The notes under the pieces are model-generated. The model worked only from the letters and a program-made list of their open reading frames with translations, was not told the origin of the DNA and did no database searches. Below, in pieces: positions 1-8,508 of a stretch of DNA of 64,000 bases (positions are counted from its first letter, which is position 1; every line of letters starts with the position of its first letter). The position numbers were made by a program, and so were the translations under genes. Origin of the DNA: Chiayiivirga sp. (GTDB taxonomy: Bacteria > Pseudomonadota > Gammaproteobacteria > Xanthomonadales > Xanthomonadaceae); NCBI GenBank assembly GCA_022647565.1, contig JALCLA010000005.1, forward strand, positions 62,001 to 126,000, written 5' to 3'.

Positions 1-2562
1 GCGTAGGTCATCCAGGCGCCAGCCGAAATCAGGATTGCCGGTGTCGATCGGTGCGCCGAGATCGATCCAGCGCACGAACAGCAGCTTCTCCTCTTCCGTC
101 AGCGGCGCCATCGGCAGGGGCGGCATCATCGAGCCGGTGAAGTCGAGATCGGCATCGTCGCGGTCCGCGCCGGGTGGCAAGGTGCTCGCATTGCCCGGCA
201 CCGTTTCGGTCGGATGGTCGGCATTGGTCCAGCCATCGAGGCGCTCGCCGTAGAGCTTCCAGATCAGCAGCGAGCGCCGGCTCTGGAACATGCGGATGTA
301 GCGGCTGGCATTGGTCTGGCGCCAGTTCCCGGTGGACAGCAACGAGGGATGGCCGTAGTCGCCGTCGCTGTCGGCGGCGAGGCGGTAGTAGTCGCCGGGA
401 AACCCGTCGATCTCGGCCAGATTGGCCAGGTCGAGGTTGCCGGCGGGGCTGCTGCCCTGATGACAGCCGATGCAGCGCGCCTGCAGGATCGGGCGGATAT
501 CGCGCAGGAACTCGACGTCGATGCCGCCGGCGGCGACCACGCGGGTGGACGGCTGTCCGTTGACCCGGGTGAGCAGCGGCGTGCCAAGGCTGAGGTCGGT
601 GAGGCCGAAGCCCGGCTGCGCCGCCGCGGTGAGTTCGAACGGCAGCGGTGCCTGGCTGTGTGCGTGGCAGCCGCCGCAGTCCACCCGCATCTCGCCGGGC
701 CGGACCTGGTGCCAGGTCTGCGCCATGTTCAGCAGCATGCCGCGTCGATCCAGGGTCTGGAAGGTGAAGGGCGTATCGGCCGGAATCCTTGCGAGGAAGC
801 TGGTGTCGGGATTTCCTTCCGGATCGAGCGGGGTCTGCCCGATGCCGTCGACCTTGCGTAGCGGTATCTCGCCCAGCACGCGCAGGCGTTCGTTGGCGTG
901 GCTGTAGTACTGCATGCCCTCGTTCGGCCCGTAGCTGCGATGCGTGTTCGGCTCCATCGCCACGATGCGTACGGCCCAGATGTCGCTGTTGGCATAGCGC
1001 CCGGCGTCCGCGCCCTGCCACTCCCAGTTGCTCGACTGGCCGTTCTCGCTGGTGTTGAAGGCATCCAGCCCGTTGAAGGTGTTGGACCACGAGGTGACAC
1101 GGCCCGGAAAGCTCTCGCGCTTGTAGAAGCTGGAACTTCCCACCAGGCCGAAAGGCGTGCCAGGCGGGAGCGTGGGATGCAGGCTGCCATCGTTGGGCAG
1201 CCACGGCAGTTCGACCGGTTGCGCCACGCCGTGGATCGCGGAATAGGGCACCACGGCGCGCGGCCAGGCTTCGTTGTAGGCCGGATCGTTCTTGATCAGT
1301 ACCAGCTGCTGCGGACTGGCGAGCGTCTCGCCATCGGGAATCAGGTACAGGCCGGCGTCGTAATACGGCTGCGGCGTGGGGCGAGTGAGGTCATTGGCCG
1401 GGCCGGGCGTCCACACCGCCAGCAGATCGTTGTCGGGCGCGGCCGAGGGATGGGTGAACTTGCCGACGCGCACGCCGTTGCTGCCGAGCGGCGCGGCGTT
1501 GTCCTCGCCATGGGTGAAGGGCGTGATCGAGCGCATGCCGCGTGGCTGGAACGGCATCGTGAATGGGTAATAGCTGCCCGGGGTCTGCGCGATCGGGGGC
1601 GCGCCCGTGGCGAAGGCATCGTAGAACGCGGGCTGCCCCGGCGGCTGCGACGGCGGCAGCCGATACAGCGCGCCGAAGCCGTTGTTGTTGAGGTTGTAGT
1701 AGTCCACCACGACGACGTCGTCACCGCCGAGCTGGGTCATGAAATGGAACGACTGTGGGCTGCGGAAGGCGCTGATCAGAGGCGCCCAGTTGCGCCCATC
1801 GGGCCAGATCGTCCACATGCCCCACAGCCGCCGATCGCGCAGGCCCTGGCTCTCGTAGGTGCTGAACAGGATGCGTCCGTCGCGCAGCACGGTGGGATGC
1901 AGGGCGCTGCCGATCGTCATTGGTGCGATCGGGGTGACGTTGCGCCCGTCCTCGTCCATCACGTACAGCTGCAAGGTCGGGTTGGTGTATCCCTTGGGCG
2001 GCGCGAAGCCGTTGCGATTGCTGGTGAATGCGATCTTCCCGCCCGGCAGCGGCATCGGGCCCAGGTTGAGGATGCCGTAGCCCAGCCGATTGAAGCCCGA
2101 GGGCGCGCTCACCGGACTGGCTTCGTTCCAGTTGCCGGCCCCGGTGTTGGGCGTGAACTCGCCATGGGTGAGGCGCTGCACCTGGCGCGTGGCGAGGTTG
2201 ATCCGATAGATGTCGGCGCCGGCGTAGGGCAGGTCGCGTTGCGTATTGATGCCGGACGGGCGCATGTCCGGGAAATAGCTGTAGTAGACCCACTGCGCAT
2301 CGAAGGACAGCACGGGATCGGTGACCGAGCCATTGCCGCCGGCCACCAAGACTTCTTCGCTCCCGTCCGGGTGCAGCAGCATGAGGTCCGCGCCCGGATC
2401 CATCGCGGCCGGATGGAACACCTCGGGCCAGGTGGTGTTCTGCGCGTCGCCGTAGCGCGGCTGGCGGACGTAGACGACATCGTAGGGCACCGCGCCGACC
2501 CAGGCCGGCAAGGCCAGGGCAAGCAACAGGCTGGCGAGAAGGCGGCGAAACGATGCATTCAT
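1..2562 (-). CDS. Secreted PD40/beta-propeller protein with two c-type heme motifs, HzsA-related (3' end outside window)
   Basis: The reading frame is open from an ATG at 2562 to the window edge: 854 codons with no stop, so the C-terminus is missing. Residues 1-22 form a signal peptide (basic start, Leu/Ala core, ending near VGA), so export is expected. The body has WD40/TolB-like strands such as TSNRNGF and FSTYES, typical of a propeller. Two CxxCH heme sites are visible, CGGCH at about residues 629-633 and CIGCH at about 697-701. The domain order, propeller then heme segment, is that of the hydrazine synthase alpha-related family (HzsA-related). Real hydrazine synthesis is not implied, since no anammox partners are nearby; a periplasmic redox or sensing role is only a guess. 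It is followed upstream by an unrelated operon on the same strand. Confidence 0.75.
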   Translation of the reverse strand, partial: MNASFRRLLASLLLALALPAWVGAVPYDVVYVRQPRYGDAQNTTWPEVFHPAAMDPGADLMLLHPDGSEEVLVAGGNGSVTDPVLSFDAQWVYYSYFPDMRPSGINTQRDLPYAGADIYRINLATRQVQRLTHGEFTPNTGAGNWNEASPVSAPSGFNRLGYGILNLGPMPLPGGKIAFTSNRNGFAPPKGYTNPTLQLYVMDEDGRNVTPIAPMTIGSALHPTVLRDGRILFSTYESQGLRDRRLWGMWTIWPDGRNWAPLISAFRSPQSFHFMTQLGGDDVVVVDYYNLNNNGFGALYRLPPSQPPGQPAFYDAFATGAPPIAQTPGSYYPFTMPFQPRGMRSITPFTHGEDNAAPLGSNGVRVGKFTHPSAAPDNDLLAVWTPGPANDLTRPTPQPYYDAGLYLIPDGETLASPQQLVLIKNDPAYNEAWPRAVVPYSAIHGVAQPVELPWLPNDGSLHPTLPPGTPFGLVGSSSFYKRESFPGRVTSWSNTFNGLDAFNTSENGQSSNWEWQGADAGRYANSDIWAVRIVAMEPNTHRSYGPNEGMQYYSHANERLRVLGEIPLRKVDGIGQTPLDPEGNPDTSFLARIPADTPFTFQTLDRRGMLLNMAQTWHQVRPGEMRVDCGGCHAHSQAPLPFELTAAAQPGFGLTDLSLGTPLLTRVNGQPSTRVVAAGGIDVEFLRDIRPILQARCIGCHQGSSPAGNLDLANLAEIDGFPGDYYRLAADSDGDYGHPSLLSTGNWRQTNASRYIRMFQSRRSLLIWKLYGERLDGWTNADHPTETVPGNASTLPPGADRDDADLDFTGSMMPPLPMAPLTEEEKLLFVRWIDLGAPIDTGNPDFGWRLDDLR

Positions 2563-2773
2563 GTGGAGGATTCCAGGATGTTCCTGCCGCGCCCGGTCTT
2601 GCGTTCCGGCCTCGCGCCTGCGGGGCGCAGACCGATGATCGGGCGCGGACCCGGAAGTGTAACGAATCGTGACGGAAGCGTGCCCCGGATATCGTGGCAT
2701 GGGTCACAGCACCCTCGCGGCCTGAACCCCATTTGTCGGCCGAGCGTGCCAAGGCGCCCGCTCGACTGCACCA

Positions 2774-4060
2774 TCAGGCACCGCTTGGCGGCCCACGTGG
2801 ATCAGCTTGCTCGCGGGCACCGAAGATGATCCGCGCCGCGCGCTGATAGGTCCAATACGCCCAGGTCCAGTTGAGCAGGACCACCAGGCGATTGCGGAAG
2901 CCGATCAGGAAGAACACGTGCATGAAGAGCCAGAACCACCAGGCCAGGAGGCCGCTGAAGCGCAGGCGGCCAAGGTCGACCACGGCGGCCATGCGACCGA
3001 TCGTGGCGAGGTTGCCGTAGTCGACATAGCGGAACGGTGTCGGGGTGCGGCCGGCGAGGCGATCGCGGATGGTGCGCGCGATGTGCGCGCCCATCTGCTT
3101 GGCCGCGGGCGCGACGCCGGGCACGGGTTTGCCATCCTGTTGCAATGCCGCGAGGTCACCAGCCACGAAAATCTCGGGATGCCCGGGCACGTGCAGGTCC
3201 GGCCCGATCAGCACGCGCCCGGCTCGATCCAGCGGCACGTTCAAGGCCCGCGCGAGCGGTGAAGCGGCCACGCCCGCGGCCCAGAGCACGGTGCGTGCCG
3301 CGACGCGCTCGCTGCCGAGGCGATAACCTTCGGCATCGATCTCCGCCACCGGCGTGCCGGCGACGACCTCGACGCCGAGTTTTTCCAATTGTCGCCTCGC
3401 GCTGCTCGACAACGATTCGGGGAACGCGCCCAGCACCCGCGGTCCGGCTTCGATCAGGCGCACCTTCGCGGCGGCCGGATCGATGCGGCGGAATTCGTGG
3501 CGCAAGGTGTGTCGAGCGATCTCGGCCAGTGTTCCAGCCAGTTCCACGCCGGTAGGCCCGCCGCCGACGATGGCGAAGTGCAGCCACGCGGCGCGTTCTG
3601 CGTCGGTGTTCGCGGCTTCGGCACGCTCGAATGCGAGCAGCAAGCGGCGTCGGATATGGAGTGCATCGTCGAGTGTCTTCAGGCCGGGCGCGTGTGGGGC
3701 CCAGTCGTCGTGGCCGAAGTAGGCGTGGGTTGCGCCGCTGGCGAGCAGCAGCATGTCGTAGGCCAACGAGTCGCCGTCGTCCAGACGCAGCACGCGCGCG
3801 GCGGTATCGATGTCGCGTACTTCGCCCAGGCGCACTTCGACATTGCGTTGCTGACGCAGGATGTGGCGCAAGGGTGCGGCGATGTCGGGCGCCGACAGGC
3901 CTGCGGTGGCCACCTGATACAGCAGCGGCTGGAACAGGTGGTGGTTACAGCGGTCGAGCAGGGTGATGCGAACTGCGGCGGAGGCCAGGCCGCGCGTGGC
4001 CCGGAGTCCCGCGAAACCGCCGCCGACGATGACCAGATGCGGTTGGATGGCGTCGTTCAT
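2774..4060 (-). CDS. Type II NADH dehydrogenase / NAD(P)/FAD-dependent oxidoreductase
   Basis: This 428-residue flavoprotein would oxidise NADH and pass electrons to quinone at the inner membrane without pumping protons. The N-terminal FAD fold shows GGGFAGL near residues 12-18, followed by HHLFQPLLYQVA, a hallmark of NDH-2. A second dinucleotide fold with GGGPTGVELAG binds NADH, and VAGDLAAL is the second FAD contact. The C-terminus is hydrophobic (WWFWLFMHVFFLIGF), as expected for membrane anchoring. The ATG at 4060 was chosen because GAAAGGA lies just upstream and the homologous sequence starts there. It begins 14 bases after the priA stop, so the two are probably co-transcribed. E. coli Ndh is about 434 residues, so this is full length. 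Confidence 0.88.
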   Translation of the reverse strand: MNDAIQPHLVIVGGGFAGLRATRGLASAAVRITLLDRCNHHLFQPLLYQVATAGLSAPDIAAPLRHILRQQRNVEVRLGEVRDIDTAARVLRLDDGDSLAYDMLLLASGATHAYFGHDDWAPHAPGLKTLDDALHIRRRLLLAFERAEAANTDAERAAWLHFAIVGGGPTGVELAGTLAEIARHTLRHEFRRIDPAAAKVRLIEAGPRVLGAFPESLSSSARRQLEKLGVEVVAGTPVAEIDAEGYRLGSERVAARTVLWAAGVAASPLARALNVPLDRAGRVLIGPDLHVPGHPEIFVAGDLAALQQDGKPVPGVAPAAKQMGAHIARTIRDRLAGRTPTPFRYVDYGNLATIGRMAAVVDLGRLRFSGLLAWWFWLFMHVFFLIGFRNRLVVLLNWTWAYWTYQRAARIIFGAREQADPRGPPSGA

Positions 4061-4074
4061 TTCGAGTCCTTTCG

Positions 4075-6273
4075 TCAGTACAGATCCACCGGGTCGACGT
4101 CCAGCGACCAGCGCACCTTGCGCGCTTCGCGCAGCGCATACAGGGCCGGCGCGAACTCGTGCAGCATGGCCTGCAGGGCGGGTCGTTGGGCCGCACTCAA
4201 CAGCAGTTGCGCGCGCAGGCGTCCGGCGCGGCGCGGCATCGGGGCCGGCATCGGCGCCGACACCTCGACGCCACCGACGCATGCCGCGGTTTGCGCGAGG
4301 GCGTGCGCCGCGTGCAGGAAGGCGTCCAGAGTGATTTCGTCGTTGGCCTCGGCGCGCAACAGGCAAAGGTGGGCATAGGGCGGGAAGCCGGCGGCCTCGC
4401 GTTCGACCAGTTCCGCTTCGGCAAAGGCGGCGTAACCGCCGTTGAGCAGGGTCTGCAACAGCGGGTGCTGCGGGTGGTGGGTCTGGAGCAGGACGCGCCC
4501 CGTGCGCTCGGCGCGACCGGCGCGGCCCGCCACCTGGATCAGCAGTTGCGCCAGACGCTCAGGGGCGCGGAAGTCGGCGCTGAACAGGCCATCGTCGACG
4601 CTGGCGATCGCAACGAGGGTGAGCCTGGGCAGGTCGTGGCCCTTGGCCAGCATCTGCGTACCGACCAGGATGCCGGGCGCATCGCCGAGGGTGGCAAAGT
4701 GTTTTTCCACGGCATCGCGATGCTGCGTGGTCTCGCGATCCACGCGCACCAGCGGCGTACCGGGGAAGGCTTCGGCCAAGGCCTGTTCCAGGCGCTCGGT
4801 ACCTGCGCCCTGTGGAACCAGGCCCAGGCCGCCGCAGTCGGGACAGGCCGCCGGCGCCTTCTGGTGCGCTCCGCAGTGATGGCAGATCAGGCGCGCGCGG
4901 CCATGCAGGGTGAGCGCGGTGTCGCAGCGCGGGCATTGCGCGGTGAAGCCGCAGTCGTGGCAGAGCAGGCAGGGCGCGTAGCCGCGCCGATTGCGGAATA
5001 CCAGGGCTTGCTCGCCGCGCCCCAGTGTCTCGCGCAGTGCCGCCAGCAGCGGCGCAGAGAGCCCGTGGGTGAGCGGCAGGCTGCGCACGTCGATCACCTG
5101 CGCCGTTGGCGGCCTGGCCTTGCCGGCGCGCGCCGGCAGGCGCAGGTGCGCATAGCGTCCGCTGCGCGCACGCGCGAGGCTTTCCAGCGCCGGGGTTGCG
5201 CTGCCGAGCAGTACCGGCACGGCCAGGGCCTTGGCACGCACCAGGGCGAGGTCGCGGGCGTGGTAGCGGAAGCCTTCGTGCTGCTTGTAGGACGCGTCGT
5301 GCTCCTCGTCGACGATGATCAGCCCGGCCTCGGGCAGCGGCGCGAACACCGCCGAGCGGGTGCCGATCAGGACACGGGCCTGCGCGCGCGCCATCGCCGC
5401 CCAGGCCCGTGCGCGGTCGCCTTCGGACAAGCCCGAGTGCAGGGCATGTACCGGCACCGGCAGGCGTTCGCCATAGCGGCGCAATGCCTGCGGGGTGAGA
5501 CCAATCTCCGGAACCAGCACCAGAGCCTGCCGACCGCGCGCCAGGCAGGCCTCGATCGCCGCCAGATAGACTTCGGTCTTGCCGCTGCCGGTGACGCCAT
5601 CGAGCAGCAGCGGCTGGAACCGTCCGAGCGCGGCAAGCACGGCGTCGGACGCCGCCTGCTGTGCGGCGTTGAGTGGCGGTGCCGCGCGGGTCGGGACGCA
5701 CCGGGCGCCCCGCTGCACCGGCCCGCGCTGCGCCCAATTCCGCTGGCGCAGCGTGCGCGCCGCGTCGCGCCATTCCGGCATGCAGGCATCGAGGGCGTCC
5801 TCGTCTGTCTCGCCCCGCGCCGCCAGTAACTCTGCAAGGGCCCGTGGCCGGCCACCGGCACGCAGACGCGCGCGTCCCGTGGCACCGGCCTCGGTCAAGC
5901 TCCAGGCGTGGCTCGTGGTTTCCGGCCAATCGTGCCCGGCCCGCATGGCGCCGGGCAGGGCCGCGGCCAGCACCTCGCCTAGCGGGCGCTGGTAGTAGCG
6001 CGCCGCCCACTGCAGGCTTTGCCATAGCTCCGCGTGGAACAGTGGCGCAGCATCCAGCACCCGCTCGGCGGCGCGCAGCGCCGGGAGTTCGGGAGCCGGT
6101 GCCCCGAGTTCGGCAATGATCCCGACCAGGCGCTTGCGCCCGAACGGCACCACGGCGCGCCGCCCGACCCAGTCGGATTGGGGGAAGGTGCCGAGGGGCG
6201 GCAAGTAGTCGAAAAGTTGCGGCAGGGGCAGCGGCAAGGCCAGCCGCAGCACCCCGGAATCGGAGCCGGGCAT
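4075..6273 (-). CDS. priA: Primosomal protein N', replication restart helicase
   Basis: PriA recognises stalled forks and D-loops and reloads the replisome through DnaT/DnaC-type partners. The predicted protein is 732 residues, the same as E. coli PriA. The N-terminal DNA-binding part contains FDYLPP and VVPFGRK. The superfamily 2 helicase core has Walker A GVTGSGKTE (about 225-233), the Walker B box DEEH (about 322-325) followed by the aromatic-rich loop KQHEGFRYHARD, and LLGSATPALES. Eight cysteines in CxxC pairs between about 435 and 481 form the two zinc sites. It leads a short operon with the NADH dehydrogenase gene, and its upstream region is the unusual gap holding facing DnaA boxes. 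Confidence 0.96.
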   Translation of the reverse strand: MPGSDSGVLRLALPLPLPQLFDYLPPLGTFPQSDWVGRRAVVPFGRKRLVGIIAELGAPAPELPALRAAERVLDAAPLFHAELWQSLQWAARYYQRPLGEVLAAALPGAMRAGHDWPETTSHAWSLTEAGATGRARLRAGGRPRALAELLAARGETDEDALDACMPEWRDAARTLRQRNWAQRGPVQRGARCVPTRAAPPLNAAQQAASDAVLAALGRFQPLLLDGVTGSGKTEVYLAAIEACLARGRQALVLVPEIGLTPQALRRYGERLPVPVHALHSGLSEGDRARAWAAMARAQARVLIGTRSAVFAPLPEAGLIIVDEEHDASYKQHEGFRYHARDLALVRAKALAVPVLLGSATPALESLARARSGRYAHLRLPARAGKARPPTAQVIDVRSLPLTHGLSAPLLAALRETLGRGEQALVFRNRRGYAPCLLCHDCGFTAQCPRCDTALTLHGRARLICHHCGAHQKAPAACPDCGGLGLVPQGAGTERLEQALAEAFPGTPLVRVDRETTQHRDAVEKHFATLGDAPGILVGTQMLAKGHDLPRLTLVAIASVDDGLFSADFRAPERLAQLLIQVAGRAGRAERTGRVLLQTHHPQHPLLQTLLNGGYAAFAEAELVEREAAGFPPYAHLCLLRAEANDEITLDAFLHAAHALAQTAACVGGVEVSAPMPAPMPRRAGRLRAQLLLSAAQRPALQAMLHEFAPALYALREARKVRWSLDVDPVDLY

Positions 6274-6459
6274 GCCGGGATTCTGAAGGCAGCACGCGCG
6301 AATGTCGCGGCCGCCAGGTCGTTGGCTTCGACACGGGCGGAAGCGCGTCCTCTGGCGGGATCCCGAGCCTGGGAAAATGTCCAGTCCCGCTTGCGCGCAC
6401 TTGATGATGTTTTCGTGATGAAATCGACCTAACTGGTTGCTCTTGGTGGGGATTTACCC

Positions 6460-6482
6460 TTATCCACACATTCTGTGGATAA
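6460..6482. promoter_or_regulatory. Pair of facing perfect DnaA boxes
   Basis: TTATCCACA at 6460-6468 and its exact inverse TGTGGATAA at 6474-6482 are separated by five bases (CATTC). Both match the strict DnaA-box consensus. They sit upstream of priA and the divergent sigma-factor gene, so DnaA-dependent control of replication restart or of the sigma factor is plausible. No dnaA, dnaN or rpmH is nearby, so this is unlikely to be the chromosomal origin. Confidence 0.7.
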
Positions 6483-6544
6483 CTGTGTGGACGAAGCTGT
6501 CGCAGGGCCTGCGACAAGGCCATGAAACAGGGCTCCGCGGCAGC

Positions 6545-6563
6545 TTGGACAAAATTTGACCAA
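6545..6563. promoter_or_regulatory. Imperfect palindrome, possible operator
   Basis: TTGGACAAA, one central A, then TTTGACCAA: the 9-base arms pair at 8 of 9 positions. The symmetric form and the intergenic position suggest a dimeric repressor site. The binding protein is unknown. Confidence 0.35.
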
Positions 6564-6824
6564 CGGGAAATACGGCAACAAAATCAATCAGATGAGCTTA
6601 TTTTTGTGACTTGCGGTGGGGCTGCCTGCGGATCGTCACGAAGCTGTCACCCGAGTTCGCGCCGCTGTGAACAACGCAAATCCCGTGAAACCCGCGTCCC
6701 GCTTGGGAGAGCGCCTGCGGAGCCACTGTCAACCCCCCATTTGGGACTGCGTTGAACTGGCTTCGTCCCCCCTGTCGGACAACCTAGAATGAGGGCCGAT
6801 TGCCTGTCCGCCACCCCCGCCTCG

Positions 6825-7385
6825 ATGTCCGAAGCCGCCGCTGACTCCGCCGTCCTGCGGCGCGCCCTGGATGGCTTCCTGCGCGAGGTCGAGCGCCGCG
6901 CCCTGCGCATGGCCGAGCTCTCCTGTGGCTCGCGCGACGACGCGCTGGAGCTGGTGCAGGAGGCGATGTTCGGTTTCGTGCGCAGCTACCGGGAGAAGCC
7001 GGCCGCCGAGTGGCCGTTGCTGTTCTGGCGGGTGCTGGATAGCCGGCTGACCGACTACCACCGGCGGCGCCTGGTTCGTTCGCGCTGGCTGGTGTGGATT
7101 GCGCCGCGGTCCGGGGACGATGACGAGGATGCGATCGCGCAACTGCCCGACCTGACTGAACCCGGGCCGCTGGCACGGCTGGGCGACGCGGACGCAATGC
7201 ACCAGCTCGAAGCGGCCTTGCGCGGGTTGCCCCGTCGCCAGCGCCAGGCCTTCCTGCTGCGGGTGTGGGAGGGCCTCGACGTGGCCCAGACCGCGCAGGC
7301 CATGAGCCTGTCTGAAGGCAGTGTCAAGACTCACCTGTTCCGCGCCCTGCATGCCCTGCGGGCGCGCCTGGAGCCGCCACAATGA
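6825..7385 (+). CDS. RNA polymerase sigma factor, sigma-70 / ECF-like
   Basis: This protein of about 186 residues has the two-region layout of small sigma factors. Region 2 includes REDALELVQEAM-like sequence (DDALELVQEAMFGF) and the -10-reading helix near LFWRVLDSRLTDYHRR. Region 4 is LPRRQRQAFLLRVWEGLD followed by the helix-turn-helix SLSEGSVKTHLFRALHALR. An ATG at 6789 would add 12 residues that do not look conserved, so 6825 is preferred; neither start has a strong ribosome site. The stop overlaps the next start (ATGA), which implies translational coupling with a membrane protein and a DUF3106 protein. That context suggests envelope-stress control, but its regulon cannot be read from the sequence. 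Confidence 0.85.
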   Translation: MSEAAADSAVLRRALDGFLREVERRALRMAELSCGSRDDALELVQEAMFGFVRSYREKPAAEWPLLFWRVLDSRLTDYHRRRLVRSRWLVWIAPRSGDDDEDAIAQLPDLTEPGPLARLGDADAMHQLEAALRGLPRRQRQAFLLRVWEGLDVAQTAQAMSLSEGSVKTHLFRALHALRARLEPPQ

Positions 7386-7834
7386 ACCGATCCGATCCGT
7401 CGCAAGCCTGGGTGTTGCGCAGCCGCGCCTTGCTGCAGCAATCGGCCGATGCGCTCGATGGGGCCACCCAGTCGCGCCTGACTCGCGCGCGCCATGCCGC
7501 ACTGGATCAGCTGCAGACGCGCTCGGTGGCGCCGGCATGGCTGCGTGGCTTCGGGCTGAGCGCGGTGGCGCTGGGCCTGGCCGTAGTGCTGTGGCGTGGC
7601 CTGCTACCGGTGCTGGCTCCGGCCGACCCGGTGCCGAGCGTGGCACAGGTTGTGCCGCAGTCGCCGGCTGCGTTGCCTGCCATGATCGATGCGCCACCGT
7701 CGACCGACCCGCAAGTGGATGCCGCGGTGGCGGAACCCGATTTCGACCTGCTGGTCGATGCCGAGAGTTATCCCTTGCTGGAGGATCTGGAGTTCTATGC
7801 GTGGCTGGATCAGGTCGAGGGTCGCGATGGCTGA
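7382..7834 (+). CDS. DUF3619-like single-pass membrane protein, possible anti-sigma partner
   Basis: A 150-residue protein with a soluble N-terminal segment of about 55 residues (RSRALLQQSADALDGATQSRL), one transmembrane helix around residues 57-78 and an acidic C-terminal tail. The N-terminal pattern recalls DUF3619 proteins, which in this order lie between a sigma factor and a DUF3106 gene. Overlap by four bases with the upstream sigma gene and by eight with the downstream gene indicates one operon. An anti-sigma role would fit the position but no anti-sigma zinc motif is visible. Confidence 0.7.
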   Translation: MNRSDPSQAWVLRSRALLQQSADALDGATQSRLTRARHAALDQLQTRSVAPAWLRGFGLSAVALGLAVVLWRGLLPVLAPADPVPSVAQVVPQSPAALPAMIDAPPSTDPQVDAAVAEPDFDLLVDAESYPLLEDLEFYAWLDQVEGRDG

Positions 7835-8501
7835 CCGACTCGCGCGCTGGCTGCTGGCCGCACTCGTTGCGGCCGCCAACGTCCAGGCAGCCGATCCGGC
7901 GACCTGGGCCGAGCTGAGCACGCCGGAACAGGGCTTGCTGGCCCCATGGGCGGCGCGCTGGGCACAACTGGCGCCGGAGCAGCGCGAACGCCTGCTGTTG
8001 AATGCGCGCTCCTGGCTCGCCCTCTCGCCCGAGGAGCGCGCCCAATTCCAGGGCCGGATCGAGGCCTGGCAAGCCCTGCCGCCGGCGCAACGCGCCCAGT
8101 TGCGCGAGCGCTTCGAGGCCTACCGGGCCTTGCCGCCCGAAGACCAGGCGCGGCTGAAACGCGAGTTCCAGCGCTTCCGCGACTTGCCGCCGGGGCAGCG
8201 CCGGGCGCTGCGGGAAGAATTCCAGCGCATGGGGCCGGAGCAGCGGCGTGCCTTCCTGCTTGGCGCGCGCGCGCGCGATACCGCCGAGATCGCGCGCCGC
8301 GTATTCGCCTTCGTGCCGCCCGAGGAACGTGCCGCGACCTTGCTGATGCTGCGCGAGCTGGCACCGGAGGATCGCAAACGCCTGCGCGAACTGGCGCGCC
8401 GCGGCGGCCCGGAACATCGCGAGCAGCTGCGCCTCGAGCTGTTGCGCCGGGTGCCGGCCGATCGCCCGGCCTGGATCCGTGAGCAGCTCGAACAGCGATG
8501 A
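7827..8501 (+). CDS. DUF3106 family exported protein
   Basis: A 224-residue protein with a signal peptide (LARWLLAALVAAANVQA). The mature part is a chain of short helical repeats with the pattern LxPEQRxxL / LPPxxRAQL, repeated at least six times, which defines DUF3106. It is rich in Arg and Glu and lacks catalytic motifs, so a periplasmic structural or stress-sensing role is possible. ATG at 7827 gives the natural signal peptide and overlaps the preceding stop (ATGGCTGA). It is the last gene of the sigma-factor operon. Confidence 0.85.
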   Translation: MADRLARWLLAALVAAANVQAADPATWAELSTPEQGLLAPWAARWAQLAPEQRERLLLNARSWLALSPEERAQFQGRIEAWQALPPAQRAQLRERFEAYRALPPEDQARLKREFQRFRDLPPGQRRALREEFQRMGPEQRRAFLLGARARDTAEIARRVFAFVPPEERAATLLMLRELAPEDRKRLRELARRGGPEHREQLRLELLRRVPADRPAWIREQLEQR

Positions 8502-8508
8502 GCCGCGC

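Larger units (their letters stand above)
6274..6824. other. Intergenic regulatory region between divergent priA and the sigma-factor gene
   Basis: About 550 bases carry no convincing gene. The middle (roughly 6400-6640) is clearly more AT-rich than the flanking genes. It holds two facing DnaA boxes (6460-6482), a GC-rich hairpin TGTCGCA/TGCGACA at 6498-6516, an imperfect palindrome at 6545-6563 and an AT-rich run at 6575-6608. A possible -10 element, TAGAAT, lies at 6785-6790. A 77-codon open frame at 6522-6755 has no recognisable product and no strong ribosome site. Confidence 0.7.

Noticed and set aside
898-2829. Long plus-strand open frame opposite the HzsA-related gene
   Set aside because: Composition is the usual high-GC antisense shadow; the minus-strand frame has a signal peptide and heme motifs.
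6522-6755. 77-codon gene in the priA/sigma gap
   Set aside because: No ribosome site, no recognisable domain, runs through palindromes and AT-rich DNA.
6274-6824. Chromosomal origin of replication
   Set aside because: Two DnaA boxes and AT-rich sequence are present, but no dnaA, dnaN, gyrB or rpmH is adjacent and only two boxes match strictly.
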